Shown here: in pieces, positions 33,723 through 41,011 of the stretch
Layout of the letters: each line of letters starts with the position of its first letter
How positions within the stretch are numbered: the first letter of the stretch is position 1
Source of the DNA: Variovorax sp. PAMC26660
Lineage (GTDB): Bacteria; Pseudomonadota; Gammaproteobacteria; Burkholderiales; Burkholderiaceae_C
Reading direction: 5' to 3'
Assembly (NCBI RefSeq): GCF_014302995.1
Contig: NZ_CP060295.1
Coordinates: forward strand, 1,488,001-1,552,000
Length of the DNA: 64,000 nt
The notes under the pieces: model-generated
What the model was told of the DNA's origin: nothing
The model's database searches: none
The model's input: only the letters and a program-made list of their open reading frames with translations
Translations under genes and position numbers: made by a program

Positions 33723-34520
33723 ATGGAAAAGCCAAGACGTGGCATTCAGTCAGTCGAAATCGGAACGCAACTGCTGGTTGCGCTCGGCCGGCACGTCGCG
33801 CCCATGGCGCTGCGCGACCTCGGCAAGTCGGCGGGCATTCCGGTCGGCAAGGCGCACCCTTACCTCGTCAGTTTTCTGAAGGTGGGTTTTGTCGTGCAGG
33901 ACAGCGCGGGCCGCTACGAGTTGGGCCCGCTGGCCCTGCAACTGGGCCTGGCCAAGCTGCAGCGGCTGGACCCGATCAAGGAGGCTTCGCCGCTGATCGA
34001 GGCGCTCGCGTCCGAGACCGAGCAGAGCATCGCGGTGGCCGTGTGGGGCAACTTCGGGCCGACCGTCGTGCGGCTGGAAGAGCCGATCCACCCGCTGCAC
34101 GTGAACCTGCGCACCGGCACCGTGATGTCGCTGGCCTACACGGCCACGGGGCGGCTGTTCGCGGCCTACCTGCCGCCCAAGGTGGTGGAAAAGATGATGG
34201 TGGACGACCTCGCGCGCCTGCGCGGGCCGGCCGGCGGCCGTGGCGCGGAAGAGCTGTCGCAGTCGCAGATCGAGGCACTGCTGGTCGAGACGCGGCTGCA
34301 CGGCATGTCGCGCACGCTGGGCCAGCCGATCCCGGGCATCGACGCCTTCTGCGCGCCGGTGTTCGACTCGACCAACAACCTGGTGCTGGGCATCACGGCG
34401 ATGGGCCCCGAGGCCACCTTCGACAGCGACTGGGACGGCCGCGTGGCCGTGCCGCTGAAAGCCTGCGCGCTGGAAATTTCGCGCCGGCTGGGCTTTGTGC
34501 CTACAGCAGAGCAGGCCTGA
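33723..34520 (+). CDS. IclR-family transcriptional regulator
   Basis: A 265-residue regulator. The N-terminal winged helix-turn-helix is about residues 5-65 (SVEIGTQLLVALGRHVAPMA, LRDLGKSAGIPVGKAHPYL, FVVQDSAGRYELGP). The C-terminal effector domain follows from about residue 80, with AYTATGRLFAAYLPPKVVE and MSRTLGQPIPGIDAFCAPVF. IclR proteins control adjacent degradative operons in response to a pathway compound. It is divergent from the FAD dehydrogenase, so it most likely controls the minus-strand cluster. An in-frame ATG at 33678 would add 15 residues; 33723 was preferred because MEKPRRGIQSVEIG is a normal IclR start. Confidence 0.9.
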   Translation: MEKPRRGIQSVEIGTQLLVALGRHVAPMALRDLGKSAGIPVGKAHPYLVSFLKVGFVVQDSAGRYELGPLALQLGLAKLQRLDPIKEASPLIEALASETEQSIAVAVWGNFGPTVVRLEEPIHPLHVNLRTGTVMSLAYTATGRLFAAYLPPKVVEKMMVDDLARLRGPAGGRGAEELSQSQIEALLVETRLHGMSRTLGQPIPGIDAFCAPVFDSTNNLVLGITAMGPEATFDSDWDGRVAVPLKACALEISRRLGFVPTAEQA

Positions 34521-34537
34521 AGCGACAGAGGTGTAGG

Positions 34538-34559
34538 CACGCGCTCACGCGCGTGTTTT
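34538..34559 (+). terminator. Possible terminator or stem-loop after iclR
   Basis: CACGCG (34538-34543) pairs with CGCGTG (34550-34555) over a 6-base loop, followed by TTTT. It could end the iclR transcript. It may instead be part of a larger foldable segment, because GTAGGC at 34533-34538 is complementary to GCCTAC at 34604-34609. Confidence 0.5.
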
Positions 34560-34631
34560 GCCTTATCCCGCAAGCGGCGGTCACGGGTGCCGCCACTGTA
34601 GAGGCCTACCTACTTCACGGAGACCTCGATC

Positions 34632-34709
34632 ATGAAAAGCATCATCCTTTGGCTTTGCGGCGTGCCACTCATCGTGATCATCGGCCTGAAGGTCTTCGGC
34701 ATTCTCTGA
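34632..34709 (+). CDS. 25-residue single-span membrane peptide
   Basis: ATG to TGA encodes MKSIILWLCGVPLIVIIGLK followed by VFGIL. Almost the whole peptide is one hydrophobic helix with a Lys at position 3, so it should insert in the inner membrane. A strong Shine-Dalgarno, GGAGA at 34619-34623, sits 8 bases before the ATG, and a Rho-independent terminator follows at 34752-34777. These two signals make it a much better gene candidate than its length suggests. Small single-span proteins of this general type occur widely in Betaproteobacteria, but no function is known to me for this one. Confidence 0.68.
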   Translation: MKSIILWLCGVPLIVIIGLKVFGIL

Positions 34710-34751
34710 ACTCGAACACCGTTTCCTCCTCGCGACGCATCCGCGTCGTTC

Positions 34752-34777
34752 AGCGCCTCTCACGGGGCGCTTTTTTT
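34752..34777 (+). terminator. Rho-independent terminator after the small peptide gene
   Basis: AGCGCC (34752-34757) pairs with GGCGCT (34766-34771) over an 8-base loop and runs directly into seven T. It lies 43 bases after the stop codon of the 25-residue peptide, on the same strand. It would also partly face transcripts from the minus-strand acyltransferase gene. Confidence 0.85.
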
Positions 34778-34797
34778 GGTCAGTGCGGTCGGTGCCG

Positions 34798-35544
34798 TCA
34801 GTGGGTATCGCGACGCAACTGCTGCACGTCTTCGTGAAGCGACTGCGCCCAGACGCGGCGCTCGCGGCCGTGCGAGTCCTGCAGCTCGCCGAAGCGCACG
34901 ATGGCCAGCAGCGGCGGCGCGCGCAGCGTGTTCCAGAGCGAGGCGACGAGACTGTCGTCGTCGATGTAGCGCGGCGCCTGGCTGTTCTCGCCAGTGGCTG
35001 CATCGGCAAAGCGCAGCGCGACCGGGAGCACCGGCGCGCCCGATGAAATGGCCGCTTGCAGCAGGTTGGCGTGGAAGGGCAGCAGCCCGCGCCCGTCGCT
35101 CGTGGTGCCTTCGGGGAACACGCCGATCAGGTCGCCATTGCGCAGCGCCTCGGTCATGTGGTGCACCACGCGCAATGCATCGCGGCGGCGTTCGCGCTCG
35201 ATGTAGAGCGAGCCCGCACCCGTGGACAGCGTGCCGATCAGCGGCCACTGCTTCACGCCCGACTTCGACACGAAGCGCACGTGGCGCGACGCATGGATGC
35301 AGGTGATGTCCAGCCACGAGAGGTGGTTGCAGATCAGCAGCACTGGCCCTTCGCTCGGCGGCGTGCCCTGCACCTTGAGGGTGATGCCCATGATCTCGAG
35401 CATGCGCTGCGACCAGGCCTGCACGCGCGCATTGCGCTCCTGCTGTGACAGCTCGGGAAAGGTGAAGCGGATCGTCCACCAGCCGCCCAATGCATGCCCC
35501 ACCGCATGCAGCAGGCGCCAGCAGGCTTTCAGTGAGTGCAGCAT
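34798..35544 (-). CDS. 1-acyl-sn-glycerol-3-phosphate acyltransferase-like protein (PlsC family)
   Basis: A 248-residue acyltransferase of the PlsC superfamily. The catalytic motif N-H-x-x-x-x-D is ICNHLSWLDITCIHA, and the glycerophosphate-binding motif is IGVFPEGTTSDGRGLLPF (F-P-E-G-T). An N-terminal hydrophobic region near residues 8-25 (WRLLHAVGHALGGWWTIRF) anchors it to the inner membrane. It transfers an acyl chain to a lysophospholipid. MLHSLKAC was chosen as start because the upstream reading lies in antisense of pyrC sequence and shows no homology. It ends the pyrR-pyrB-pyrC run, 41 bases behind pyrC. Confidence 0.9.
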   Translation of the reverse strand: MLHSLKACWRLLHAVGHALGGWWTIRFTFPELSQQERNARVQAWSQRMLEIMGITLKVQGTPPSEGPVLLICNHLSWLDITCIHASRHVRFVSKSGVKQWPLIGTLSTGAGSLYIERERRRDALRVVHHMTEALRNGDLIGVFPEGTTSDGRGLLPFHANLLQAAISSGAPVLPVALRFADAATGENSQAPRYIDDDSLVASLWNTLRAPPLLAIVRFGELQDSHGRERRVWAQSLHEDVQQLRRDTH

Positions 35545-35584
35545 CTGGACGTGGGCCTTTTGTTCTTTGGCGTGCTTGGGATCT

Positions 35585-36871
35585 TCAGCCGTGGACGACG
35601 CGGCCCGCGACCAGCGTGTGGCGCGCGCGGCCCTGCAGCGGGTAGCCGGCAAACGGCGTGTGCTTGCCCTGGCTCTTGAGCGCGTAGGGCTGGACCTGCC
35701 ATTCGAGCGTCGGCTCGAAGATGCACAGGTCGGCCACGCCGCCTTCGACAAGGCGGCCGATGCCGCTGCCCGCATCGGCGGCGGCCAGCAGGCGTGCCGG
35801 CGCGCTGGTGATGACCTCGATCGCACGCGCAATGCCGGCGCCACTGCGCTCGGCCCATTGCAGCGCGAGCGGCAGCAGCAGTTCGAGCCCGGTGGCGCCC
35901 GGCTCGGCTTCGGCGAAGGGCAGCGTCTTGGCGTCGGCTTCGACCGGCGTGTGGTCGGACACCAGCGCGTCGATGGTGCCGTCGGCCAGCGCGGCCGACA
36001 GTGCCTCGCGGTCGCGTTGCTGGCGCAGCGGCGGATTCAGGCGCGCGCGGCTGTCGAAGTAGCCGATGTCGGTGTCGGCCAGGTGCAGCGAGTTGATGCT
36101 GACGTCGCAGGTCAGCGGCAGGCCCTGTGCCTTGGCCTCGCGCACCAGCTCGACGCCCCGGGCACTGGAGATGCGGCACAGGTGCACGCGCGCGCCGGTG
36201 CTCTTCATCAGTTCGATGATGGTGAAGATGGCGATGGTCTCGGCCGCCACGGGCACGCCCGCCAGGCCCAGCCGCGTGGCGAGCGGGCCGCTGGCCGCGA
36301 CGCCCTTGCCGAGGTCGCGGTCTTGTGGACGCAGCCAGACGGTGTAGCCGAAGGTGCTGGCGTACAGCAACGCGCGTTGCAGCACCTGCGTGTCGGCCAA
36401 CGGCACGTCGGCCTGGCTGAAGCCGATGCAACCGGCCTCGGTGAGTTCGGCCATCTCGGTCAGCACGCCGCCGGCAAGGTTGCGCGTGAGCGCGCCGAGC
36501 GGGAACAGGCGCGCGCACTGCAGCTTCTCGGCGCGGAACTTGAGCATCTCGACCAGGCCGGGCTCGTCGAGCACCGGGTCGGTGTCGGGCGGGCACACGA
36601 GGCTGGTGACGCCGCCCGCGACGGCTGCGGCCATTTCGCTTTCGAGCATGCCTTCGTGTTCGTAGCCGGGTTCGCGCAGGCGTGCGGCGAGGTCGACGAG
36701 GCCCGGGGCGACGACGCAGCCTGCGGCATCGATGGTGCGGTCGGCCCTGAAGCCCTCAGGCGTGTTGCCGATGCTGACGATCTTGCCGTCGACCAGTGCA
36801 ATGTCGGCCTTCCTGTCGATGCCGGATGCGGGGTCGATGACGCGACCGTGGGTGATCAGTGTCGTTTTCAT
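35585..36871 (-). CDS. pyrC: Dihydroorotase
   Basis: A 428-residue class I-type dihydroorotase-like protein, making dihydroorotate from carbamoyl-aspartate in pyrimidine synthesis. Family marks are [20 protein letters not shown], the start of the metal domain in [20 protein letters not shown], and [20 protein letters not shown] near the end. The metal motif usually reads D-x-H-x-H; here [10 protein letters not shown] replaces it, with the histidines gone. That is characteristic of the inactive PyrC' partners that assemble with PyrB in Proteobacteria such as Pseudomonas, so a second active dihydroorotase probably exists elsewhere. It overlaps pyrB by 4 bases. Confidence 0.88.
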   Translation of the reverse strand: MKTTLITHGRVIDPASGIDRKADIALVDGKIVSIGNTPEGFRADRTIDAAGCVVAPGLVDLAARLREPGYEHEGMLESEMAAAVAGGVTSLVCPPDTDPVLDEPGLVEMLKFRAEKLQCARLFPLGALTRNLAGGVLTEMAELTEAGCIGFSQADVPLADTQVLQRALLYASTFGYTVWLRPQDRDLGKGVAASGPLATRLGLAGVPVAAETIAIFTIIELMKSTGARVHLCRISSARGVELVREAKAQGLPLTCDVSINSLHLADTDIGYFDSRARLNPPLRQQRDREALSAALADGTIDALVSDHTPVEADAKTLPFAEAEPGATGLELLLPLALQWAERSGAGIARAIEVITSAPARLLAAADAGSGIGRLVEGGVADLCIFEPTLEWQVQPYALKSQGKHTPFAGYPLQGRARHTLVAGRVVHG

Positions 36872-37830
36872 GCTTCGTTGCCCGCCACGATGCTCATCAC
36901 GGCCATGCGCACCGCAATGCCAAAAGTGACCTGCGGAAGGATCACGCTCTGCTTTCCATCGACCACGGCGGAGTCGATCTCGACCCCGCGATTGATCGGC
37001 CCCGGATGCATCACGATGGCATCCGGCTTGGCCAGTTGCAGCTTCTCGGGCGTGAGGCCGTAGGTCTTGAAGAACTCCTGCGACGAGGGCAGCAGCGCGC
37101 CGCTCATGCGCTCGTTCTGCAGGCGCAGCATGATGATGACGTCGCAGTCTTTGATGCCTTCTTCGAGCGTGTGGCACACGCGCACGCCCATGCCGGCCAT
37201 GTCGCCGGGCACGAGTGTCTTGGGGCCGACCACGCGCACTTCGGCGCAGCCGAGCGTGGTGAGCGCATGGATGTCGGAGCGCGCCACACGCGAGTGCAGC
37301 ACGTCACCGACGATCGCGACCGTGAGGTTCGCAAAGTCTTTCTTGTAGTGGCGGATCGTGTACATGTCGAGCAGCCCCTGCGTCGGATGTGCGTGGCGGC
37401 CGTCACCGGCATTCACCACGTGCACATGCGGCGCGACGTGCTGCGCGATCAGGTAGGGCGCGCCCGACTCGCTGTGGCGCACCACGAACAGGTCGGCCGC
37501 CATCGCACTCAGGTTGGCGATGGTGTCGAGCAGCGATTCGCCCTTGGTGGCCGAGGAGCGCGCGATGTCGAGATTGATGACGTCGGCGCTCAGGCGCTTG
37601 GCCGCGATCTCGAAGGTGGTGCGGGTGCGCGTGGAGTTCTCGAAGAACCGGTTGAACACACTCTTGCCGCGCAGCAGCGGCACCTTCTTCACCTCGCGGT
37701 CGCTCACGCTGGTGAAATTGGCCGCCGTGTCGAGGATGTGCGTGACGATGTCCTTGGGCAGCCCTTCGATCGACAGCAGGTGGATCAGCTCGCCGTGCTT
37801 GTTGAGCTGCGGATTTCGCTTGTAGAGCAT
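36868..37830 (-). CDS. pyrB: Aspartate carbamoyltransferase catalytic subunit
   Basis: A 320-residue enzyme, combining carbamoyl phosphate with aspartate in the first committed step of pyrimidine synthesis. Motifs: carbamoyl-phosphate loop [19 protein letters not shown] (S-T-R-T-R), [19 protein letters not shown] and aspartate-site [12 protein letters not shown]. Start [20 protein letters not shown] at 37830 is standard; the upstream open frame runs through the repeat between pyrR and pyrB. The absence of a pyrI regulatory gene and the linked pyrC-like gene fit the non-enteric type of complex, with PyrC' giving structural support. It lies between pyrR and pyrC. Confidence 0.96.
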   Translation of the reverse strand: MLYKRNPQLNKHGELIHLLSIEGLPKDIVTHILDTAANFTSVSDREVKKVPLLRGKSVFNRFFENSTRTRTTFEIAAKRLSADVINLDIARSSATKGESLLDTIANLSAMAADLFVVRHSESGAPYLIAQHVAPHVHVVNAGDGRHAHPTQGLLDMYTIRHYKKDFANLTVAIVGDVLHSRVARSDIHALTTLGCAEVRVVGPKTLVPGDMAGMGVRVCHTLEEGIKDCDVIIMLRLQNERMSGALLPSSQEFFKTYGLTPEKLQLAKPDAIVMHPGPINRGVEIDSAVVDGKQSVILPQVTFGIAVRMAVMSIVAGNEA

Positions 37831-37832
37831 CA

Positions 37833-37869
37833 GCAGGCCTCCCGCCGGGCCGCCCCAAGGGAGGCCTGC
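37833..37869. repeat. Hairpin repeat in the pyrR-pyrB gap
   Basis: GCAGGCCTCCC (37833-37843) and GGGAGGCCTGC (37859-37869) are perfect 11-bp inverted arms around a 15-base loop. Next to it, GCCCCCTCGGGGGGC (37869-37883) is another hairpin. Sequences of this look are common between genes in Comamonadaceae. It begins 3 bases before the pyrB start, so it could hinder or set pyrB translation. There is no T run, so it is not a classical terminator. Confidence 0.7.
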
Positions 37870-37915
37870 GCCCCCTCGGGGGGCAACGAATACACGCAGT
37901 GATGAGTGTGGGAGC

Positions 37916-38413
37916 TCACGAGTTCTCCTCCACCTTGAGGCTGAACGCGCCATCGTCCGCGCGTGCGAGGGCCAGCAGCTGCGTGTCGGGCAGCGTGAGC
38001 GTCGTCGCGGCGAAGTCCGCCGCCACCGGCAGCTCGCGCCCGCCGCGGTCGACCAGCACGGCGAGCCGCACGCAGGCCGGGCGGCCGAAGTCGAACAGTT
38101 CGTTGAGCACCGCGCGGATGGTGCGGCCTGTGTAGAACACGTCGTCGAGCAGCAGCACGTCCGTGCCGTTCACGTCGAAGGGCAGCGCGGTCTGCGCGCT
38201 GGCCGACAGGCCACGGCACGCGAAGTCGTCGCGGTGCATGGCCGACGAAATGACGCCGGGGGCGCCGGGCAGGCCCAGGTCTTTCTGCAGCCGCCCGACC
38301 AGCCAGGCACCGCCGGAGGTGATGCCGACCAGCTTCGTTTCAGCGCGCATCAGCGTCTTCACGCCGGCCAGCAGCTTCGTGTAGAGCGCTTCGGCGTCGG
38401 GAATTGAACTCAC
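37916..38413 (-). CDS. pyrR: Bifunctional regulator/uracil phosphoribosyltransferase PyrR
   Basis: A 165-residue type I phosphoribosyltransferase. The PRPP-binding motif is [18 protein letters not shown]. The N-terminal part [20 protein letters not shown] and [20 protein letters not shown] correspond to PyrR. In Bacilli it controls pyr operons by binding mRNA; in Proteobacteria its RNA role is less clear and it may act mainly as an enzyme. The start is GTG at 38413, overlapping the ruvX stop by 4 bases (GTGA). The operon order ruvX-pyrR-pyrB-pyrC is typical of Betaproteobacteria. Confidence 0.93.
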   Translation of the reverse strand: MSSIPDAEALYTKLLAGVKTLMRAETKLVGITSGGAWLVGRLQKDLGLPGAPGVISSAMHRDDFACRGLSASAQTALPFDVNGTDVLLLDDVFYTGRTIRAVLNELFDFGRPACVRLAVLVDRGGRELPVAADFAATTLTLPDTQLLALARADDGAFSLKVEENS

Positions 38414-38865
38414 GCAAGGCTCCTCAGGAATTGCTCCAGGATGATGCAGGCCGAGGCGGCATCGGCATCGCGCGCACCCGACGACAGGGCCTCGGTGGTG
38501 CTGTAGCGCTCGTCGACCTCGAACACCTGGAGATTGAAACGGCCCCGCAACTGGCGCGCGAACTTCTGCGCGCGGCGGGTGTTCTCGTGCGGAGCGCCAT
38601 CGGGGTGATAGGGCACGCCGATCACCAGCGCGTCGGGCTGCCATTCCTTGATGCGCGCCTCGACTTGCACGAAGCGGGCGTCGCCCTCGGCCTTGATGGT
38701 GGCCTGCGGGGTCGCGGTGGACAGCAGCCGGTTGCCGCTGGCCACACCGGTGCGCTTCAGGCCGAAGTCGAAGGCCAGGAAGGTCTGGAAATGGGCCGGA
38801 ACGGCAACGGGAACAGGTGAAGAAGCGGAGGGAGCGGGAGCGTCTGGCATGACCACGACGCTCAC
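38410..38865 (-). CDS. ruvX: Holliday junction resolvase-like protein RuvX/YqgF
   Basis: A 151-residue RNase H-fold protein required for 16S rRNA 5' end maturation and possibly DNA resolution. The active-site strands are visible: FLAFDFGLKRTGVASG (first Asp), VIGVPYHPDGAPHENTRRAQ (central), VFEVDERYSTTEAL and DADAASACIILEQFL (last Asp). GTG at 38865 overlaps the yqgE stop by 4 bases; the ATG at 38850 (MPDAPAPSAS) is an alternative that drops five residues. The N-terminal 25 residues are Pro/Ala/Ser-rich and look disordered. Confidence 0.93.
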   Translation of the reverse strand: MSVVVMPDAPAPSASSPVPVAVPAHFQTFLAFDFGLKRTGVASGNRLLSTATPQATIKAEGDARFVQVEARIKEWQPDALVIGVPYHPDGAPHENTRRAQKFARQLRGRFNLQVFEVDERYSTTEALSSGARDADAASACIILEQFLRSLA

Positions 38866-39440
38866 GCGTGCCCTGCTTCGGGAGACAGCTTCCAGGCTTC
38901 GAGGCCCAGCAGCATCAACGCCTTGTCGTAGCGCTGCTCGACCGGCGTATCGAAGATCACGGCCGGGTCGGCGCCCACGGTGAGCCAGCTGTTCTCGGCC
39001 AGTTCGGATTCGAGCTGGCCCTCGCCCCAGGCCGAATAGCCCAGCGAGACCAGCACCTTGCGCGGGCCAGAGCCGGTGGCCAGGGCCTCGAGCACGTCCT
39101 TGGAGGTGGTCATTTCGAGCCCGCCGGGGATGGTCATGGTCGAGGCATAGACCGATTCCTCGGGCTTCTCGGCATGGGCGAAGACCGGCTCGTGCAGCAC
39201 GAAGCCGCGCTCGGTCTGCACCGGGCCGCCCTGGAAAACAGGCGCTTCGCCCAGTTCGGGGCGCGACAGGTGCAACTCGATCTTCTCGAACAGCACCTTG
39301 AGGTTGATGTCGCTGGGTTTGTTGATCACCAGGCCGAGCGCACCGCGCTCGCTGTGTTCGCAGAGGTACACGACGCTGCGGTTGAAAGTTTTGTCTTCCA
39401 TCCCGGGCATCGCTATCAAAAAGTGATGCGTGAGGTTCAT
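38862..39440 (-). CDS. YqgE/AlgH family protein
   Basis: About 192 residues with the UPF0301 features: NLTHHFLIAMPGMEDKTFNR, VVYLCEHSERGALGLVINKP, VFQGGPVQTERGFVLHEP and LVSLGYSAWGEGQLESELAE. YqgE is conserved upstream of ruvX/yqgF, and AlgH is linked to alginate and stress control in Pseudomonas, but no biochemical role is settled. The MNLTHHF start at 39440 was preferred; an ATG at 39461 adds seven residues and would leave no gap to the divergent photolyase gene. Its stop overlaps ruvX, beginning the five-gene run towards pyrC. Confidence 0.9.
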   Translation of the reverse strand: MNLTHHFLIAMPGMEDKTFNRSVVYLCEHSERGALGLVINKPSDINLKVLFEKIELHLSRPELGEAPVFQGGPVQTERGFVLHEPVFAHAEKPEESVYASTMTIPGGLEMTTSKDVLEALATGSGPRKVLVSLGYSAWGEGQLESELAENSWLTVGADPAVIFDTPVEQRYDKALMLLGLEAWKLSPEAGHA

Positions 39441-39461
39441 CGGGGCAGAATCGGCAGCCAT

Positions 39462-40964
39462 ATGCCCCCGATTTTACTGGCCGTCGACAAGACCTATCCC
39501 AAAGGGCTCATGTGGTTCCGCCGCGACCTTCGCGTGGACGACAACGCGGCCCTCTATCGCGCACTGCGCGCCTGCCGCCAGGTGGTCTGTGTTTTCGTGT
39601 TCGACAAGGCGATCCTGGACGCACTGCCCACCGTCGACCGGCGGGTGGAATTCATCCGCGAATCGCTGGTGGAGCTGCAAGCCGAGCTGCGCGCACTGGG
39701 CGGCGGGTTGATCGTGCGTCATGCCATCGCCGTCCACGAGATTCCCGCGCTGGCACGCGACCTCGATGTGCAGGCCGTGTTCGCCAACCGCGACGACGAG
39801 CCCGATGCACTGGCGCGCGACGCCAAGGTGTTCGGCGCGCTGGCCAATGCCGGCGTGACCTTCCACACGTACAAGGACTCGACCGTCTTCGACCGCGATG
39901 AGGTCATGACCAAGACCGGCCAGCCCTACACCGTGTTCACGCCCTACAAGCGGGCCTGGCTGGCGAAGGTCGATGCCTTCTTCCTCAAGTCGTACCCCGT
40001 GCGCAGCCATGCCGACGCGCTGGCGCCACTGCCGGAGGCCTACAGGGAGCCGGTGCCGTCGCTGGAGGACATCGGCTTTGCGAAGAGCAACCTCGGGGAG
40101 CTGGAAATCCCCACCGGCACGCGGGGCGCCGGCGCGCTGTTCGAGGATTTCTTCGAGCGCATCGACCGCTACGACGCCGCGCGCAACTTCCCGGCCGTGC
40201 GCGGGCCCAGCTACATGGGCGTGCACCTGCGCTTCGGCACGGTGTCGATCCGGCAGATGACCGGCGTGGCGCATCAGTTGTCGCTGCTGGGCGATGCCGG
40301 TGCCGCGACCTGGCTCAGCGAGCTGATCTGGCGCGACTTCTACTTCCAGATCCTGGCGCACTTCCCGCACGTGCACACAGGTGGCGAGTCGAAGAGCTTT
40401 CGCCCCGAGTACGACAAGATCCAGTGGCACCACGGCAAGCACGCCGACCAGTTGTTCGACGCCTGGTGCGAAGGCCGCACGGGCTACCCGCTGGTCGATG
40501 CCGCGATGCTGCAGATCAACCAGAGCGGCTACATGCACAACCGCCTGCGCATGGTGGTGGCGAGCTTTCTGTGCAAGGACCTGGGGCTGGACTGGCGGCG
40601 TGGCGAACGCTACTTCGCACAGCACCTGAACGACTTCGAGCTGGCCTCGAACAACGGCGGTTGGCAGTGGGCCAGCTCCAGCGGCTGCGACGCCCAGCCC
40701 TACTTCCGCATCTTCAACCCGGTGACGCAGAGCGAGCGCTTCGACCCCGAGGGCAAGTTCATCCGCCGCTACCTGCCGCAACTGGCGGGGTTGTCGAACG
40801 CGGCAATCCATGCGCCGTGGACGGCATCGCCGGTGGAGCTGGAGGCGGCGGGCATCAAGCTCGGCGAGACCTATCCCGTGCCGGTGGTGGACCATGCCGA
40901 GGCGCGCGAGAAGACGCTGCAGCGCTATGGGGTGGCGCGGGCCAAGGCGGTGGCGCAAAAGTAA
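39462..40964 (+). CDS. phrB: Deoxyribodipyrimidine photolyase (CPD class I)
   Basis: A 500-residue FAD-dependent DNA repair enzyme that splits cyclobutane pyrimidine dimers using blue light. The N-terminal alpha/beta antenna domain reads GLMWFRRDLRVDDNAALYRA. The FAD-binding catalytic region shows YMGVHLRFGTVSIRQM, ATWLSELIWRDFYFQIL, GYPLVDAAMLQINQSGYMHN, LDWRRGERYFAQHLNDFELA and NNGGWQWASSSGCDAQPYF, which carry the conserved tryptophans. The start at 39462 gives MPPILLAVDKTYPKG before the antenna. It lies only 21 bases from the yqgE start on the other strand, so both promoters must overlap or lie within genes. Confidence 0.95.
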   Translation: MPPILLAVDKTYPKGLMWFRRDLRVDDNAALYRALRACRQVVCVFVFDKAILDALPTVDRRVEFIRESLVELQAELRALGGGLIVRHAIAVHEIPALARDLDVQAVFANRDDEPDALARDAKVFGALANAGVTFHTYKDSTVFDRDEVMTKTGQPYTVFTPYKRAWLAKVDAFFLKSYPVRSHADALAPLPEAYREPVPSLEDIGFAKSNLGELEIPTGTRGAGALFEDFFERIDRYDAARNFPAVRGPSYMGVHLRFGTVSIRQMTGVAHQLSLLGDAGAATWLSELIWRDFYFQILAHFPHVHTGGESKSFRPEYDKIQWHHGKHADQLFDAWCEGRTGYPLVDAAMLQINQSGYMHNRLRMVVASFLCKDLGLDWRRGERYFAQHLNDFELASNNGGWQWASSSGCDAQPYFRIFNPVTQSERFDPEGKFIRRYLPQLAGLSNAAIHAPWTASPVELEAAGIKLGETYPVPVVDHAEAREKTLQRYGVARAKAVAQK

Positions 40965-40986
40965 AAAGGGCCCGAAGGCCCTTTTT
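40965..40986. terminator. Bidirectional terminator between phrB and pilL
   Basis: GGGCC (40968-40972) pairs with GGCCC (40977-40981) over a CGAA tetraloop. A-rich sequence on one side and TTTTT on the other extend the stem and serve as U tracts in either direction. It lies immediately after the phrB stop and 26 bases before the pilL end, so it serves both convergent genes. Confidence 0.88.
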
Positions 40987-41011
40987 ACTTTCAATGCGCG
41001 CCTGCTGAACT

